The notes below the pieces were generated by a model. It saw only the letters and a program-made list of their open reading frames with translations. It had not been told where the DNA came from and searched no databases. The position numbers were made by a program, and so were the translations under genes. This document shows, one piece after another, positions 33,361 through 43,629 of a DNA stretch of 64,000 nt (its first letter is position 1; every line of letters starts with the position of its first letter). The DNA comes from Paraspadella gotoi (lineage: Eukaryota; Chaetognatha), in the NCBI GenBank assembly GCA_051294375.1, contig CM119268.1:19474625-19538624 (forward strand), read 5' to 3'.

Positions 33361-33611
33361 TTTGATCTCTCGGCGATTATTATTGTTGTTGTTGTTGTTT
33401 ACGTCCGTTGTTTCTTTGTTTATCTCATAAAACCGCAGGGTTTTCCCTTTTTAATTTGTATCCTCGACTTATCACTATCATCATCGCGTCAGCTTTACGT
33501 GAATGAATGTATCGTGCGCTTTTTTATTAGATTCAACCCCGAAGGTGAATTTTGTTTATTTGGCAAGTTATGAAACAATACTATTAGACGATTCCGTTTG
33601 AAGACCTCTGT

Positions 33612-34165
33612 TGACCCCAAAAGACTCCACACAACTCATTTTCGCTTCCACGATTCCATCAAAACTTTATATCCTTCTCAATAACATACTATACTACACA
33701 CTTACAAAATTTCATCTCAATCTATCTATCCAATTATGTTTAATTAGCGTTATTATGAGTTAATATAAGTGAAAAAATCCTATAAATGTAACTTTGTTTT
33801 TTTTTCATTTAAACTCATTTTCACTCGCACGATTCCATCAAAACGTTATATCAAGCTCAATCACACAGTTTCCTAACCAGACACAAAATTTCATCTCAAT
33901 CCATTCATCCAATTATGAATAATTATAGTAATTATAGGTTAATGTCAGTTAAAAGATTCAAGTTAATGTTACTTTTGTTTTTCCCATTTTAACCAATTTA
34001 GACTCGCACGATTCTATCGAAACTTTACCCTACCCTACCCTAATTTATCATAATTCGATGTTCTGATATGATAAAAATGATTTACCGACAAGCTGTTGGG
34101 GTGGGACTGACGGTCCCACAAAGTGGATTATAGAGTCGGAATCGGCTGAGAAGCTAAAACATAAA
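33612..34165 (+). mobile_element. Element copy H4 (Helentron/pearl-like) with 2.3 tandem core units
   Basis: The core motif ACAAAATTTCATCTCAATC appears at 33705 and 33894, a period of 189 bp. ACGATTCCATCAAAAC is seen at about 33650 and 33828, with a third partial ACGATTCTATCGAAAC near 34008. Then follow CCCTA x3, the block AATTTATCATAATTCGATGT, GGGGTGGGACTGACGG, and AAGTGGATTATAGAGTCGGA with a degraded end hairpin. Tandem cores followed by a right end match the plan of pearl-type elements of bivalves as I recall it. Confidence 0.6.
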
Positions 34166-34254
34166 GAAAAACAATGATGGAACTGAATTGAGTTAATTCC
34201 AAAAAATATATTATTGACGATCGTCAAACGTTTAATCATGAATAAGTTTCTAAT

Positions 34255-34410
34255 TAATAGTATAATTCAAAAAGTTGAAAAATGATAGTAGAAAAAATAA
34301 AGAAAGAGCAAAAATAATGATAAAAATAAAAAAGGAGGAAAACAAAAATCCGAGAAGATGAGTTTTTAACGATAACAAACATTTTTCCACTCAAACCGTC
34401 GTCTCTCTGA
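34255..34410. other. AT-rich, nothing recognised
   Basis: No features beyond short A-rich runs. Confidence 0.5.
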
Positions 34411-34413
34411 GTG

Positions 34414-34470
34414 CAGCGGCGACAGCGGTGACAGCGGCGACAGCGGCGACAGCGCTGACAGCGGCGGTGG
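34414..34470 (+). repeat. (GCGGCGACA)n 9-bp repeat
   Basis: GCAGCGGCGACAGCGGTGACAGCGGCGAC-type units, about 6 copies of a 9-bp Ser/Gly/Asp-coding-length unit. A Cys/Arg-rich frame on the minus strand is a repeat product. Confidence 0.9.
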
Positions 34471-34499
34471 CTATGGCGACGGCGAAACAACCAGGGAGG

Positions 34500-34660
34500 T
34501 GACGGCGTCGTCGCCATCATCGTCGTCATCGCCGTCGTCTACGTCTTCGTCATCATCGTCGTCGTCTTCTTCGTCATTGAGGTCGTCATAATCGCCGTCG
34601 TCGGCGTCGTCATCGTCATCACAGTCGTCGTCACTAACAATGACGACAACGAGGACGATT
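34500..34660 (+). repeat. (GTC)n array
   Basis: CGTCGTCATCGTCGTCATCG and relatives. Confidence 0.93.
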
Positions 34661-34689
34661 ATGACAACCCCCTGGAACGAAAGAGCATG

Positions 34690-34850
34690 ATGATGATATG
34701 GATATGATGACGTTCGCCACTCTATTTAGGATCCGTCACATTGCATTGTGTTACGCAATCAGAGATTTGACATTTGGATTCCTCCAGGGTCGACACGTGT
34801 CCGCACGTGACATCGCCCGACACCTCGTGGCGATAATTGGCACGCGAGCG
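34690..34850. promoter_or_regulatory. Possible regulatory cluster: two E-boxes and a C/EBP-like dyad
   Basis: ATTGCATTGTGTTACGCAAT (about 34743-34762) is an imperfect dyad of C/EBP-like half-sites. About 30 bp further, two CACGTG E-boxes lie 11 bp apart (near 34795 and 34806), and a further ATGACGTT lies near 34708. The stretch is CpG-rich compared with its flanks. Function is inferred from site density only. Confidence 0.25.
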
Positions 34851-35325
34851 AAAAAAAAATAAATTCTTGAATTCCATTGTTTTGCGACTCTTTTATCTGT
34901 TTGTTTTAATGACGAGAAACAGTAAAAGTAGTCAACAGTCAACAGAGAAAAAAATCCCCGTTTTTTTTCTCTTTGACATCGAGCGGATTTTTAAATCTTC
35001 AAGCGAAAAAAAAGTTTTCGGTTTGCGGAAACGATTTGTATTTTTTTCGTCTGCTCGGCAATCAAAACATTGAGAGAGAACCGGAGAGAAATTCCTTTCA
35101 ACAAGTTTTCGGGTTAGAAAAAAGGGGAAAAAAGCAAAAGTAACAACAATAAGAGTTAAAAGAGGCAGCGCCCGACCAATTTCCCTTTTTTCGTTTTTTA
35201 AGCACATTCTCCCCCCCAGTTTTTCTCGCATAACAACAACAACGACGACGAAGTCTGACGCCAACGACGACTAACGTCGTTCCGGAATAATTGGCAAACG
35301 CGTCGGATCTTCTTTCCCAAAATCG

Positions 35326-35372
35326 TTCGCCGATTGGCTGAGAGATATTCGCTCGCCGATTGGCTGAAAAAA
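35326..35372 (-). promoter_or_regulatory. Tandem inverted CCAAT boxes (NF-Y type)
   Basis: TCGCCGATTGGCTGA occurs twice (about 35328 and 35353), 25 bp apart. On the minus strand each reads AGCCAATCGG, a full NF-Y consensus. Spacing of about 2.5 helical turns is typical of NF-Y pairs. A (GA)n of about 70 bp lies just downstream. This could belong to a minus-strand promoter, but no transcript evidence is visible. Confidence 0.35.
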
Positions 35373-35395
35373 TGGAAAGAAAAACCCGAGGCGGG

Positions 35396-35397
<2 letters not shown>

Positions 35398-35469
<72 letters not shown>
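35398..35469 (+). repeat. (GA)n microsatellite
   Basis: Pure GA run of about 70 bp. Confidence 0.97.
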
Positions 35470-35584
35470 ACACTTCGCCTTACATGAAGTTGTAGAATAG
35501 AGTTGAAAGTACTTAATCTACATCTTCCAATAAACCGGTACCTAATTTCTAGTATTTCTGTCCTTTTTTCTCTCTGTTTCTCTC

Positions 35585-35638
35585 TTGGCACTCACGCGCT
35601 CTCTCTCTCACCTCTCTCTCACTCTCTCTCATTTTCTT

Positions 35639-35712
<74 letters not shown>

Positions 35713-35715
35713 CGC
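35585..35715 (+). repeat. (CT)n microsatellite
   Basis: Impure to pure CT run, purest at 35646-35694. Confidence 0.97.
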
Positions 35716-35769
35716 GACACAACCGATCCTCTTCTTTTCTTTTTCTTTCTGGACGTCAGTCCTTAATTT

Positions 35770-36120
35770 TCCTTCTAAGTAGAAAAAAAGGGGGAAAAAG
35801 GAGTAAAAAAGGACAGAAATTAAAAACTTGCCTTTAAAAAAAAAGAAATAGAAGGAAAGTAAAAAAAAGGCTCTGTGGTGCCATCTCCTTGTTGGAAGCA
35901 TCGAATTAATTAGTTGCCTGTCGTCAAAAGGTTTTACCCGTTTTTTTTTCCTCCTTCCCTTTTTTTTTTAATTCTTGTTTTCATATTACTGCCTTATTTT
36001 TTATATTCCTTCTTTTTTATTTTCTTTTTTTTCTTCCTGCACGTTAGAGTTTTTTTTTGTTTTTTTTTCTTAGCTGAAGTTAAAACAAACTCTTTCCCCT
36101 TAAAAAAACCGTAAAGTGGT
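35770..36120. other. No gene; A-rich and T-rich tracts
   Basis: AAAAAGGGGGAAAAAGG and long TTTTTTTT runs; otherwise nothing recognised. Confidence 0.5.
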
Positions 36121-36170
36121 CGGGAGCGATGGAACCAGCCTCGTTGAGACTGATTAGAAAATGGGTTGAT

Positions 36171-36272
<102 letters not shown>

Positions 36273-36349
36273 ACCTCCCTGACGGATGTCCCACTTTGTC
36301 CCACACGCGTCAATCCTGAGTTGAAACAAGCGCGACGTGTCTCTTAAGG

Positions 36350-36960
36350 TCGAAGGAAAAAGGGAAAAAGAGAAAGATAACAAAAAAGAAAAGAGTAAAA
36401 AAATGAGGAAGAAAATGATAAAAATTAAAGGGAGACAAAGAGAAATTAAGTTTTTGAAATTAAATAAAACAAATGACACATAAAAAAGCCTAAATACAAT
36501 AAATCAGTTAAACAGAAAACAGTTACAGTCACAAGGAAAGAGAATAAAGTATCTTTTTAAAAGAAAAAGAAATCCAAGAAAATAGAAAAAATAAAATAAA
36601 ATGATAAAAAATGAAAGAAAGAAAGACATAAAAAGGAATAAAAAAATATATGGGTAAAAGCTTCAGAGAAGGAAAAACACTAGGATAAAAAAAAATATTG
36701 GGTCAAACGTAAAAGAAAATTATGTAAAAACAGAAAATAGAGAAGTAAAAGGAAGAAGAAGAGGAAGGTGAAAAAAAAGGAGGAGGAAGAGGAAGGGGAG
36801 GAAGAAGAGGAGGAGGAAGAGGAAAACGAGGAAGAAGAGAAAGAGGAAGAGATAGAGGAAGAGGAAGAAGACTTGGATTTATGAAAAAAGAAGAAAAGAA
36901 AGAATGAAAGTATTTGCGAGGCGTGAGAAGAAAGGAGGAAAGATAAGAAGTGGAAAGTGA
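36350..36960 (+). repeat. A/G-rich tract with GGAAGA array
   Basis: AAAGAAAA-rich to 36740, then (GGAAGA/GGAGGA)n at about 36745-36875. Ser-rich minus-strand frame is a repeat product. Confidence 0.85.
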
Positions 36961-37107
36961 GAGTCAAAACTTGGAAAGTCTCCGAAGCACGATTCACTAC
37001 AAAGAGAAACTCACTATGGAAAAAAAAATCTAGCACTATTTTCCTAAAACGCCTAATTACTTGTATTCTTGAATTTAATTGGGACCTTACTTTCTGAATT
37101 TGGTACA

Positions 37108-37345
37108 ATGTGGAAGACGATGTCGCGAGCAGTTTACCGTCCGTTGCACACAAGGTCCCGAACTTCGGATCGGGCTGTAGTCCGACACTACAAGTGGGTT
37201 AGACGCCCCGTCCCGCTTTTACTTGTGCGCATCAGCAGGGCGCGAACCCGAGTCCTTTGGGTTGGGAGGAGCTCGTGCTACCTCCGGCGCCATAGGTGCT
37301 GCTGATTCTCGGACGAGTAGTGGGGTATGAAATACTACCACTGGG
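37108..37345 (-). mobile_element. tRNA-derived SINE family B, copy 1
   Basis: Read on the minus strand, a tRNA-like head carries ATGGCGCCGGAGGTAGC (A-box-like), GGGTTCGCGCCC (B box) and a CAGCAG/CTGCTG acceptor-like pairing. The body follows with GACGGGGCGTCTAACCC and CCGATCCGAAGTTCGGG, and the 3' end reads CATCGTCTTCCACATT. Copies: 50247-50445 (-), 50988-51165 (-), 52040-52271 (+). The head implies RNA polymerase III transcription; the parent tRNA cannot be named with confidence. Confidence 0.75.
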
Positions 37346-37482
37346 CACTAACAAAGTTATAAATATCTCACTCTCAGAGTTAAATACCCATGCAATACTT
37401 TCTAGGCCGGACACTTCACCGAGCCACAGGCCATTCACTTCTCGTTGCCGCGAATATTGATTGTAAATGCCTCCTTCCCTCC

Positions 37483-37520
37483 CCCCCCCCTCTCTCTCTC
37501 TCTCTCTCTCCTCTCTCTTT
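37483..37520 (+). repeat. C-run and (CT)n
   Basis: C10 run followed by CT repeat. Confidence 0.9.
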
Positions 37521-37654
37521 GTACACTTGACCTTTTATTATTATCTTTCCTTCGATTATCACTAAGGTCATTGTATACTTAATTGCCAATATCTTCTGTA
37601 AATCCACTCTCGAATCCCGCTCATTACAAGTCGCTTACCATTTTTCTATGTTTC

Positions 37655-37950
37655 ATACTATCGCCCCTGACTTTGGACGGCTTTGGGTGGTTAAGGCCTC
37701 CATCACTCTTTACAAGATAATGAATATGGTGCCCTGCAAGCTTTCAATCAAGACTTTCTCACTGTCTCGTTTATTTACTTCCTTATTACCTGACTTCCTT
37801 ATCAATAGATGGTATAATGTTTCAAAGAATGTTCAATTGTATGAAAAGACCACTCCCTTAAGTATTAGATCGGAAAATACTATATTGTACTCCGCCAGCA
37901 TCAAGATACAAGGAGCTGAATTTTATGAAAGTTTAATCGGAGGTAGTCTG
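37655..37950 (+). repeat. 326-bp repeat family, diverged copy
   Basis: Same blocks as 24990-25262: CCTGACTTTGGACGGCTTTG, CCTCCATCACTC, CCACTCCCTTAAGTATTAGA, then CATCAAGATACAAGGAGCTG. It stays open for 108 codons from ATG 37648, but the closer copies at 46.9-47.6 kb have frame-breaking indels, so coding is unlikely. Confidence 0.8.
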
Positions 37951-37979
37951 GGATATTTTTTATTATTTTATTAAGAATT

Positions 37980-38404
37980 TTTTTTTTCACTTGCTGTCAT
38001 GTAGCAGACATCGTTAGCTTTCATATGATATCTCACATGATGCATTAAAATTATTTTATGATAGCATATGACATAAAAAAATTGTGATAATTTTTTTTCT
38101 GCCAGGCGCTCGAGACACAGCTAAATCTTAAAATTTAAAAATCTGATAATACAGTCTTTTAGCCCTATGTCAGTAGTTTTTAAATCAGGGGGAACAAAGT
38201 TTTGAACTCCTAAATTATCAAATTTAAATCATATGTTTTTTAAGGTTCTAAATGAATTTTTTTTATTTTTTTTGTGTTTTCAACTAAATGATAACATTAT
38301 CCTTATATTTATATAAACATTTGAGGTATAGAAAATTTTTGTTATATCAGAAACATAATTCAATCTACTAATGTTTCAGAATCATATTTTATTTATTTTT
38401 TAAA
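37980..38404. other. AT-rich DNA, nothing recognised
   Basis: No repeats shared elsewhere were noticed and no open frame is of note. Confidence 0.5.
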
Positions 38405-39025
38405 ATGTGCCCAATAAGGCGTAGTGAAAGTTACATACGAAAATTCTAAAAGTCAATTATGAACAACATACCACAGTGAACATTAATTTTTAAAAAAATT
38501 AATTTATGAGCTTTTTAATTTTTGCAGTAGGCTATATTTATATATAGTACTATCCTTTAATATCGAAAAATTTTAAATAGGCTTTTCTTAATTTGATTGC
38601 AGATTTGAATTCCTCGTCAAAAGTTGATAAACAAAATATAAATCATTTTTAAAAATTCTTTATTAAGTGGGTTAAAACTTAAAAAACTATATTATATATG
38701 AAAAGTAATTTTCAGATTAATATAAGCTTTTTTAATTTTTGACCTACTTAATTAATCAATGAAGGAATTTTTCAAAAAGAGTTATTTTCTTTTATCAACT
38801 TTTTATGACGAATCCAAATCTGCAAAAAAATCTTAGAATTGTTTTAATTTTATTATACATTTGGTTTAGTACTAGTATAAATATGGCTACTGCGTAAATT
38901 GTAAAATTTAATATAAATTTTTTTATTATATAAATGTTCATTAGTATAATGTTGTTCGTTCCTCACTTTTAAGAATTTAATTAAGTTAAATTTAGAAATT
39001 TTACTACGTCTTAGTGGCCAAGTGT
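38405..39025 (+). mobile_element. Foldback element F, uninterrupted copy (about 615 bp)
   Basis: Outer arms: GCGTAGTGAAAGTTACATAC with GAACAACATACC on the left, against GTTGTTCGTTCC with TTTACTACGTC on the right. Inner arms: TTTTGCAGTAGGCTATATTT (38522) against AAATATGGCTACTGCG (about 38880). Innermost: GCAGATTTGAATTCCTCGTC against GACGAATCCAAATCTGC. The three nested inverted segments would let the whole element fold. The same element, interrupted, lies inverted at 51915-53215, and a partial copy is at 62640-62985. No open frame. Confidence 0.75.
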
Positions 39026-39635
39026 GTTTAATTTAATTTCAAAAGTTGTTATACTTTTGACTAAGATCTGATCAAGATTTAAATGGAAAAGATGCTCCAT
39101 AATTATGGCTTTAATATGATACCAGTCTCATCGTTCAATCATTTTGGTTCAAAAGATATAAAAAAAATCATTTTTTTATTACCAATTGACTCAGCCAAAG
39201 CCAAATATATAAGGCATCGCGTCTATGCGCGTCTACGTAGGTCAATTTTAAAACAGATTTGGAATCCTCAAACGCATATTTACTAGTAACGTGACGACAT
39301 CAAGTGACAGAAGTTCGGTCTCCTTATTATATAAAAAAGAAAAATTAATTCTAATATTTTTAGTTAATATCTATCAATTTCAACGATAAAAAGGCACTAG
39401 ATATATTGCATGTGATTGAACAATGTTTTCGCAATAATAATTTTATCTATTTTATGTATTTTGGTAAGTATTTTAAGTATTTTTATTCAGTGAGTAAAAT
39501 ATTTGCTAATTTTTATCTTCGACGCTTAACGCCAGACTTCCCTATTTTAACTCCAATATTGTGTGTAAATCCTTTCTTTTGTTGTGTTTCGGTTTAAGGA
39601 GACGAACTATTTAATTGCAATAACAACGATTTTTA
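39026..39635. other. AT-rich DNA; one unrecognised 67-codon frame
   Basis: ATG 39083 to stop 39286 encodes a non-repetitive product with a basic C-terminal half, no known motif and no splice or promoter context. I do not call it a gene. Confidence 0.4.
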
Positions 39636-39640
39636 TTGTT

Positions 39641-39690
39641 AGACGAACATGTTTCGGCTCACAGTCTGAGCCTTCATCAGCGTCAAAGTT
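39641..39690 (-). ncRNA. Hammerhead-ribozyme-like motif A
   Basis: On the minus strand the order is GACG, core CTGATGA (39674-39680), stem II with GGCTCA and TGAGCC around a 5-base loop, GAAA, a 2-bp stem III AC/GT around AT, then T and CGTC. GACG and CGTC form stem I. All invariant core bases of a type I hammerhead are present, with cleavage expected after GTT. Such minimal hammerheads with very short stem III are known from Penelope-like elements and from animal retrozymes. AATAAAAATCGTTG follows, as in the other copies. Not shown to be active. Confidence 0.6.
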
Positions 39691-39737
39691 TTTGTGAAAT
39701 GCTCACAAATCTTTCTACAAAAGAAGAAGAGGGAGAG

Positions 39738-39798
<61 letters not shown>
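39738..39798 (+). repeat. (GA)n microsatellite
   Basis: Pure GA run of about 55 bp. Confidence 0.97.
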
Positions 39799-39802
<4 letters not shown>

Positions 39803-40056
39803 TTTCCAACACAGAGTTTAGAAAGGACATATTACATAGTTTATCTTCCAGAAAAGAAACAACTTTTTTGAATATTTTTTTTAATTTAAAAAAATCATAA
39901 TTCATAAACCAATAAGAATTTAAAAAAAATATTGCTCCCAAGAATTAGTAAATTATCTGTTTATAAAAATTTACCTAAATTCATAAAGCAAGCTATTTAA
40001 AAAAAATATTTACAAAGAATTTTGAATTGTTACAACGATTTTATTGTGATTAAATT

Positions 40057-40100
40057 GCAGACATGTTTCGACTATGAGATTTTCGAGTCTTCATCAGCGC
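40057..40100 (-). ncRNA. Hammerhead-ribozyme-like motif B (left arm)
   Basis: Minus strand: GCG, CTGATGA (40091-40097), stem II GACT/AGTC with a long loop, GAAAC, ATGTC, TGC. GCG can pair with TGC (one wobble) as a short stem I, and cleavage would follow GTC. Stem II is one pair shorter than in motif C because of a single substitution. Confidence 0.55.
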
Positions 40101-40136
40101 TTATTGACAGTTGTGAATAATGGGACAAGTTGTGAG

Positions 40137-40180
<44 letters not shown>

Positions 40181-40507
40181 GATGAAAAGGTTAAAGTTTT
40201 CCAACAAAAATTGAGACAGATTAGTGGTCAGTTTAGAGGACAGATTTTGTTGAGGCTAGATTGAAAAAGTGGTGAAAAGAAATGAAATTTGGTGAAAGGT
40301 GAAAGAGAGAGACAAATAAACAATTACATTTGAGCAATGTACAACAAAGATAAAATTAAAGAAACTTGATTTGTATGTCTAATAACAAAATTGCAATAAA
40401 TTAATTTTGAAATTTGAAAAATTGAAATGAATGAAATTTGAAATATAAGAGTTTGATTCAGAGGGATAGATAAGTAAAGATTTTAGTGAAATATAAGATG
40501 TATGAAA

Positions 40508-40552
40508 GAGCTGATGAAGACTCGAAAATCTCAGAGTCGAAACATGTCTGCA
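40508..40552 (+). ncRNA. Hammerhead-ribozyme-like motif C (right arm)
   Basis: CTGATGA at 40511-40517, stem II GACTC (40519-40523) with GAGTC (40534-40538), GAAA at 40539-40542, AC/GT mini stem III and GTC ending at 40548. The core is complete; stem I is weak as drawn (G-T only), so activity may need a dimeric or extended form. Confidence 0.55.
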
Positions 40553-40600
40553 ATTTAATCACAATAAAATCGTTGTAACAATTCAAAATTCTTTGTAAAT

Positions 40601-41000
40601 CTCTATACAACAACGAAAAGAAAGGATATACCATGGATAAAAAAATATTAAAAAATAATCCTTTTATAAGATTTTTTGATGAAAAATACAAAATCGCATT
40701 ATTAAAAAATCACCATTTAATAGAAAATGCACTTAATTCATCAAGTAAGGTGTTCAACATGTACAGTCTTTTACACTTTAATGATTAAAACTGGTTTCGT
40801 TTGAGATATTGAAGAAATGCCCTAATTTTTCAGTTTTTCAGCATTTTTTGAAAAGTTAGCAGCATTTCCCATAATTAAAAAAAAAAAGAATATTGTAAAT
40901 CATCCGCGCATGTATGAAGCTCGTTTTGAGCCCTACTACTAAGATGGATCACAAACTTCAAATTTTCTGGCAAGGTCTAATGTAGGTGTAAACCAAGAAA
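40601..41000. other. AT-rich, nothing recognised
   Basis: No open frame or repeat match was noticed. Confidence 0.5.
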
Positions 41001-41002
41001 AG

Positions 41003-41050
41003 AGAGACAGAGAGAGAGAGAGAGAGAGAGGAAGGAAGGAAGGAAGAAAG
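41003..41050 (+). repeat. (GA)n then (GGAA)n
   Basis: GA run followed by GGAAGGAAGGAAG. Confidence 0.95.
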
Positions 41051-41219
41051 CAGAATTTTCACACAACGAGAGAGGAAATAAATCATTAGCATGAGAAAAG
41101 TATTACAAAAATCACTGTGCCAGGTCCAAGTAACAATGGAATCGATGGGCGGAAACTTTCAAGGTCAAAGGGTCTTTCTGTGGTTCGGATGCGACCTCCA
41201 CCCGGAGTTCACGACAATG

Positions 41220-41300
41220 AGGTCAAGAACACTGACGACGACGATAATGAAAACGAAAATTTCGACGGCAACAAAAGCAACAACGGCGAATACAACAAAG
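41220..41300 (+). repeat. Short GAC-rich tract
   Basis: GACGACGACGATAATG with AAC/GAA trinucleotides; open frames across it are short and unrecognised. Confidence 0.6.
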
Positions 41301-41472
41301 TGGGTACAACTAAAGAGTCTGAAAAAAAATTCTTAAATTAAAAAAAGAAGGAAAAATGTAGGTAAAGATGTGACTAATTTGACTAATTTCGCGTTTTTTC
41401 TGAAATAAGTAATAAGAAATATTTTACGGGAAAGAACTAAGAGGTGTTGTGTTTAATTACAATTAAAAAATA

Positions 41473-41640
41473 TACTGTGGCGAAACCGAAATTCGCCTCC
41501 TGTATATCATTGGTATTGACAGCTAAGTACTCTTTCACCAACCGTGAGTTCCAGGTTCACGGTCACGCTGGTTAAAGTGTAATGGTGTCGGCATAAACAC
41601 GCCAGTGATATGGGGAGGTCACGGCAGTTCAAAAGCGTGT
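41473..41640 (+). mobile_element. tRNA-derived SINE family D2, 5' part
   Basis: Starts TGTGGCGAAACCGAAATTCG, has a B-box region GAGTTCCAGGTTCACGG and a body with CACGCTGGTTAAAGTGT and CACGCCAGTGATATGGGG. Complement of 52895-53062, about 80 percent identical by eye, truncated at its 3' end. GTGAGAGAGAG follows. Confidence 0.7.
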
Positions 41641-41814
41641 ATGAGTGAGAGAGAGAGAGTGAGAGAGACGGAAGGAGAGGAGGAGGAAGAAGAGGAGGAA
41701 GAAGAGAAGGAAATAATGAAATAAAAAGAAAGAAAAAAATGGTTACATTTGTTTACAATTGGAAATTGTTACAATTGTTTACATTTAGAAGTTGTAAAAG
41801 TGTGTATTTTTATT

Positions 41815-41965
41815 TGTATTAAAATTTAGATATAGCTTCTCATCATCAATATCTTTTAAAATCATATGTTTCATATCGATTCAAGTATTATTTGTATGAA
41901 TTTCCTCTTCAATATTATTTACTGCAAAATGCAAATTAGAATTTAGCATACTATATATTTAGTAT
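41815..41965 (-). mobile_element. Foldback family D fragment
   Basis: AAAATTTAGATATAGCTTCTCATC, TCATATCGATTCAAGTATT and TTTACTGCAAAATGCAAATTAG match 26970-27090 and 60440-60545. Confidence 0.55.
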
Positions 41966-42117
41966 TGTTCATAGTCTCAGCACTAGAAATTCCCTAACTC
42001 CAGAACGCCCATGTTGATAACGGAAAGTGTAGTGTGATGTAGCGTAGCGTTAAAAACCTTCAGTAACAGTAATAAACAAAACAAACATATTTCTCATAGT
42101 TCATGTCAATAACATAC

Positions 42118-42272
42118 TGAGTAGTAATTGATTGATGTAATAGTAATTGATTGATGTAATAGCAATCTATTGATTGATCTAATCGTAATTCATTGATGTG
42201 ATGATAATCAATCATTGATGCAATGATAGTTGATTGATTGATTGATTGATTCAATAATAGTTGATTGATTGA
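42118..42272 (+). repeat. TTGATTGATGTAATAGTAA tandem, about 20-bp unit
   Basis: Seven or so imperfect units of ATTGATTGATGTAATAGTA grading into (TTGA)n. On the minus strand this reads as an Asn/Gln/Ile-rich string. Confidence 0.85.
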
Positions 42273-42354
42273 TTCATTCATTTATTCACATGATGAATCA
42301 TTCATCGTAACTAAAACGAACAAATACGTGTATGAGTAGAAATCTACTATGAAA

Positions 42355-43250
42355 TTAAATTCAATATGGGCGGGGGTTCAAAACTTTAGTCTTGAAGTCT
42401 ACTTTCAGGTAAAAAAGAATTTTTTAAAAAAGTTCGATTTTAATGCTTTTATTGTTGCTATCAAAATTACAATATTACTATATAATGATAAAAATTTTTT
42501 TTAATCAATCTTAACTTTTGTAATGGATTCTGATAGAGCATAAAAAGTTAAATAAAAAATATAACTACAACTTTCAAAGATTCTTATGTTTTCTTGGTGA
42601 AAATTAAGAAAAAATAATGCGATAAACCTTTCGTTTTCGTTGTTGTTATGATTTAGAGAAAAAACAAAGTTTTTAATTGTGTTACAACGAATTTAATTAA
42701 TTAATTAATAAAATTATCGAAAAATGATGATGATGATGATTATAAATATTTTTTTTTATTTTTCACCCACTTATGATCAAAATATCAAAAAAAAGAAAAA
42801 AAAGAGAGAGAATTGCAAAGATCCTAAAGATGAGAAGCCATATCTAAACTGTTAACTTTATATGATCGCACACTTCATAAAAATTCATTGTAATGTCGTA
42901 GTAGTTTTATATTTAAAAAAAACTGTAAGCCCCAGTCAAAACTATATAAGAAAAAAGCGTGACGCAGACGCAGACGGCGAGGACGAATCACAAAAAAGCT
43001 GAGTCAATCCTAAATCTGCGCCAAGATGGGCAAGCCCGTCTGGTAAGATAAAAATAGTTGAATCCTTATAAAATAATGACTATTGCAAGATCTTAAAGAT
43101 GAGAAGCCATAATNNNNNNNNNNNNNNNNNNNNNNNNNATATATACTTTGTGGAGACAACTTTTTGCAAAGTACCTGAATCTGATTCTTAAAAATAAAAA
43201 AATCCCTAAAAAAATGTTTAGCCTTTCCTAATAACAATAAATCTAAAAAA
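42355..43250 (+). repeat. AT-rich repeat family E with family D piece and 25-N gap
   Basis: TCAAAACTTTAGTCTTGAAG and GTCTACTTTCAGGTA, then GTTGCTATCAAAATTAC, match 63735-63845. TGGATTCTGATAGAGCATAA and CTTTGTGGAGACAACTTTT match 13660-13840. Between them, 42820-43030 is a family D piece (GAGAAGCCATATC, ATGATCGCACACTT, AAGCCCCAGTCAAAACTAT, AAGCTGAGTC). N at 43114-43138. Confidence 0.6.
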
Positions 43251-43394
43251 AATCAATATATGGGGTATGGAGTATATTAATTTTTTTTTTTAAAAATGTT
43301 TAAATTTTGTTTTGAACAGGCTGCTTGATTCAAATTTTTTTAACGACCTTACTGAATTAGGCTACTCCTAGTAAGAGTGAAAAAAGAGAGAGAA

Positions 43395-43401
43395 ATAAGA
43401 G

Positions 43402-43432
<31 letters not shown>

Positions 43433-43560
43433 AAAAAGAAAAAAAAAGCAAAGAAAGAAAAAAAAGAAAGCAGAGAATGGAGAAAAAGAGAAGTTCGACC
43501 GCTTTTTAGACCGTTTTTAGACAAATCAGAAGAAAGAAAGAAAGAAAAAAATTATATATA
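43395..43560 (+). repeat. (GAAA)n and purine tract
   Basis: GAAAGAAAGAAAGAAAGAAA array at 43404-43432 and related A-rich sequence; a short TATATATATA palindrome near 43555. Confidence 0.9.
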
Positions 43561-43629
43561 TATATAATTTTTAAAAATTAAAAAAAAAATGTCACAACCA
43601 TTTTACACTAAAAATTGTTACAATTTTTT

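Larger units (their letters stand above)
40008..40600. mobile_element. 593-bp element with 91-bp near-identical terminal inverted repeats carrying hammerhead-like motifs
   Basis: 40008-40098 and 40510-40600 are reverse complements with about one mismatch (TATGAG against TCTGAG). Each arm runs from ATTTACAAAGAATTTTGAAT inward through ACAACGATTTTATTGTGAT, GACATGTTTCGA and CTTCATCAGC. The intervening 411 bp holds a (GA)n (40141-40178) and AT-rich sequence without coding capacity. Both arms encode a hammerhead-like motif whose cleavage end points outward. It could be two head-to-head copies of a ribozyme-bearing retroelement end, or a foldback. The near identity implies recent origin or gene conversion. 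Confidence 0.65.

Noticed and set aside
34020-34045. Telomeric (CCCTA)n insertion
   Set aside because: Only three units, and they sit inside a microsatellite-bearing element where other copies have a different tetranucleotide array.
37648-37974. 108-codon open frame as a gene
   Set aside because: It lies on the 326-bp repeat family; other copies carry frame-breaking indels.
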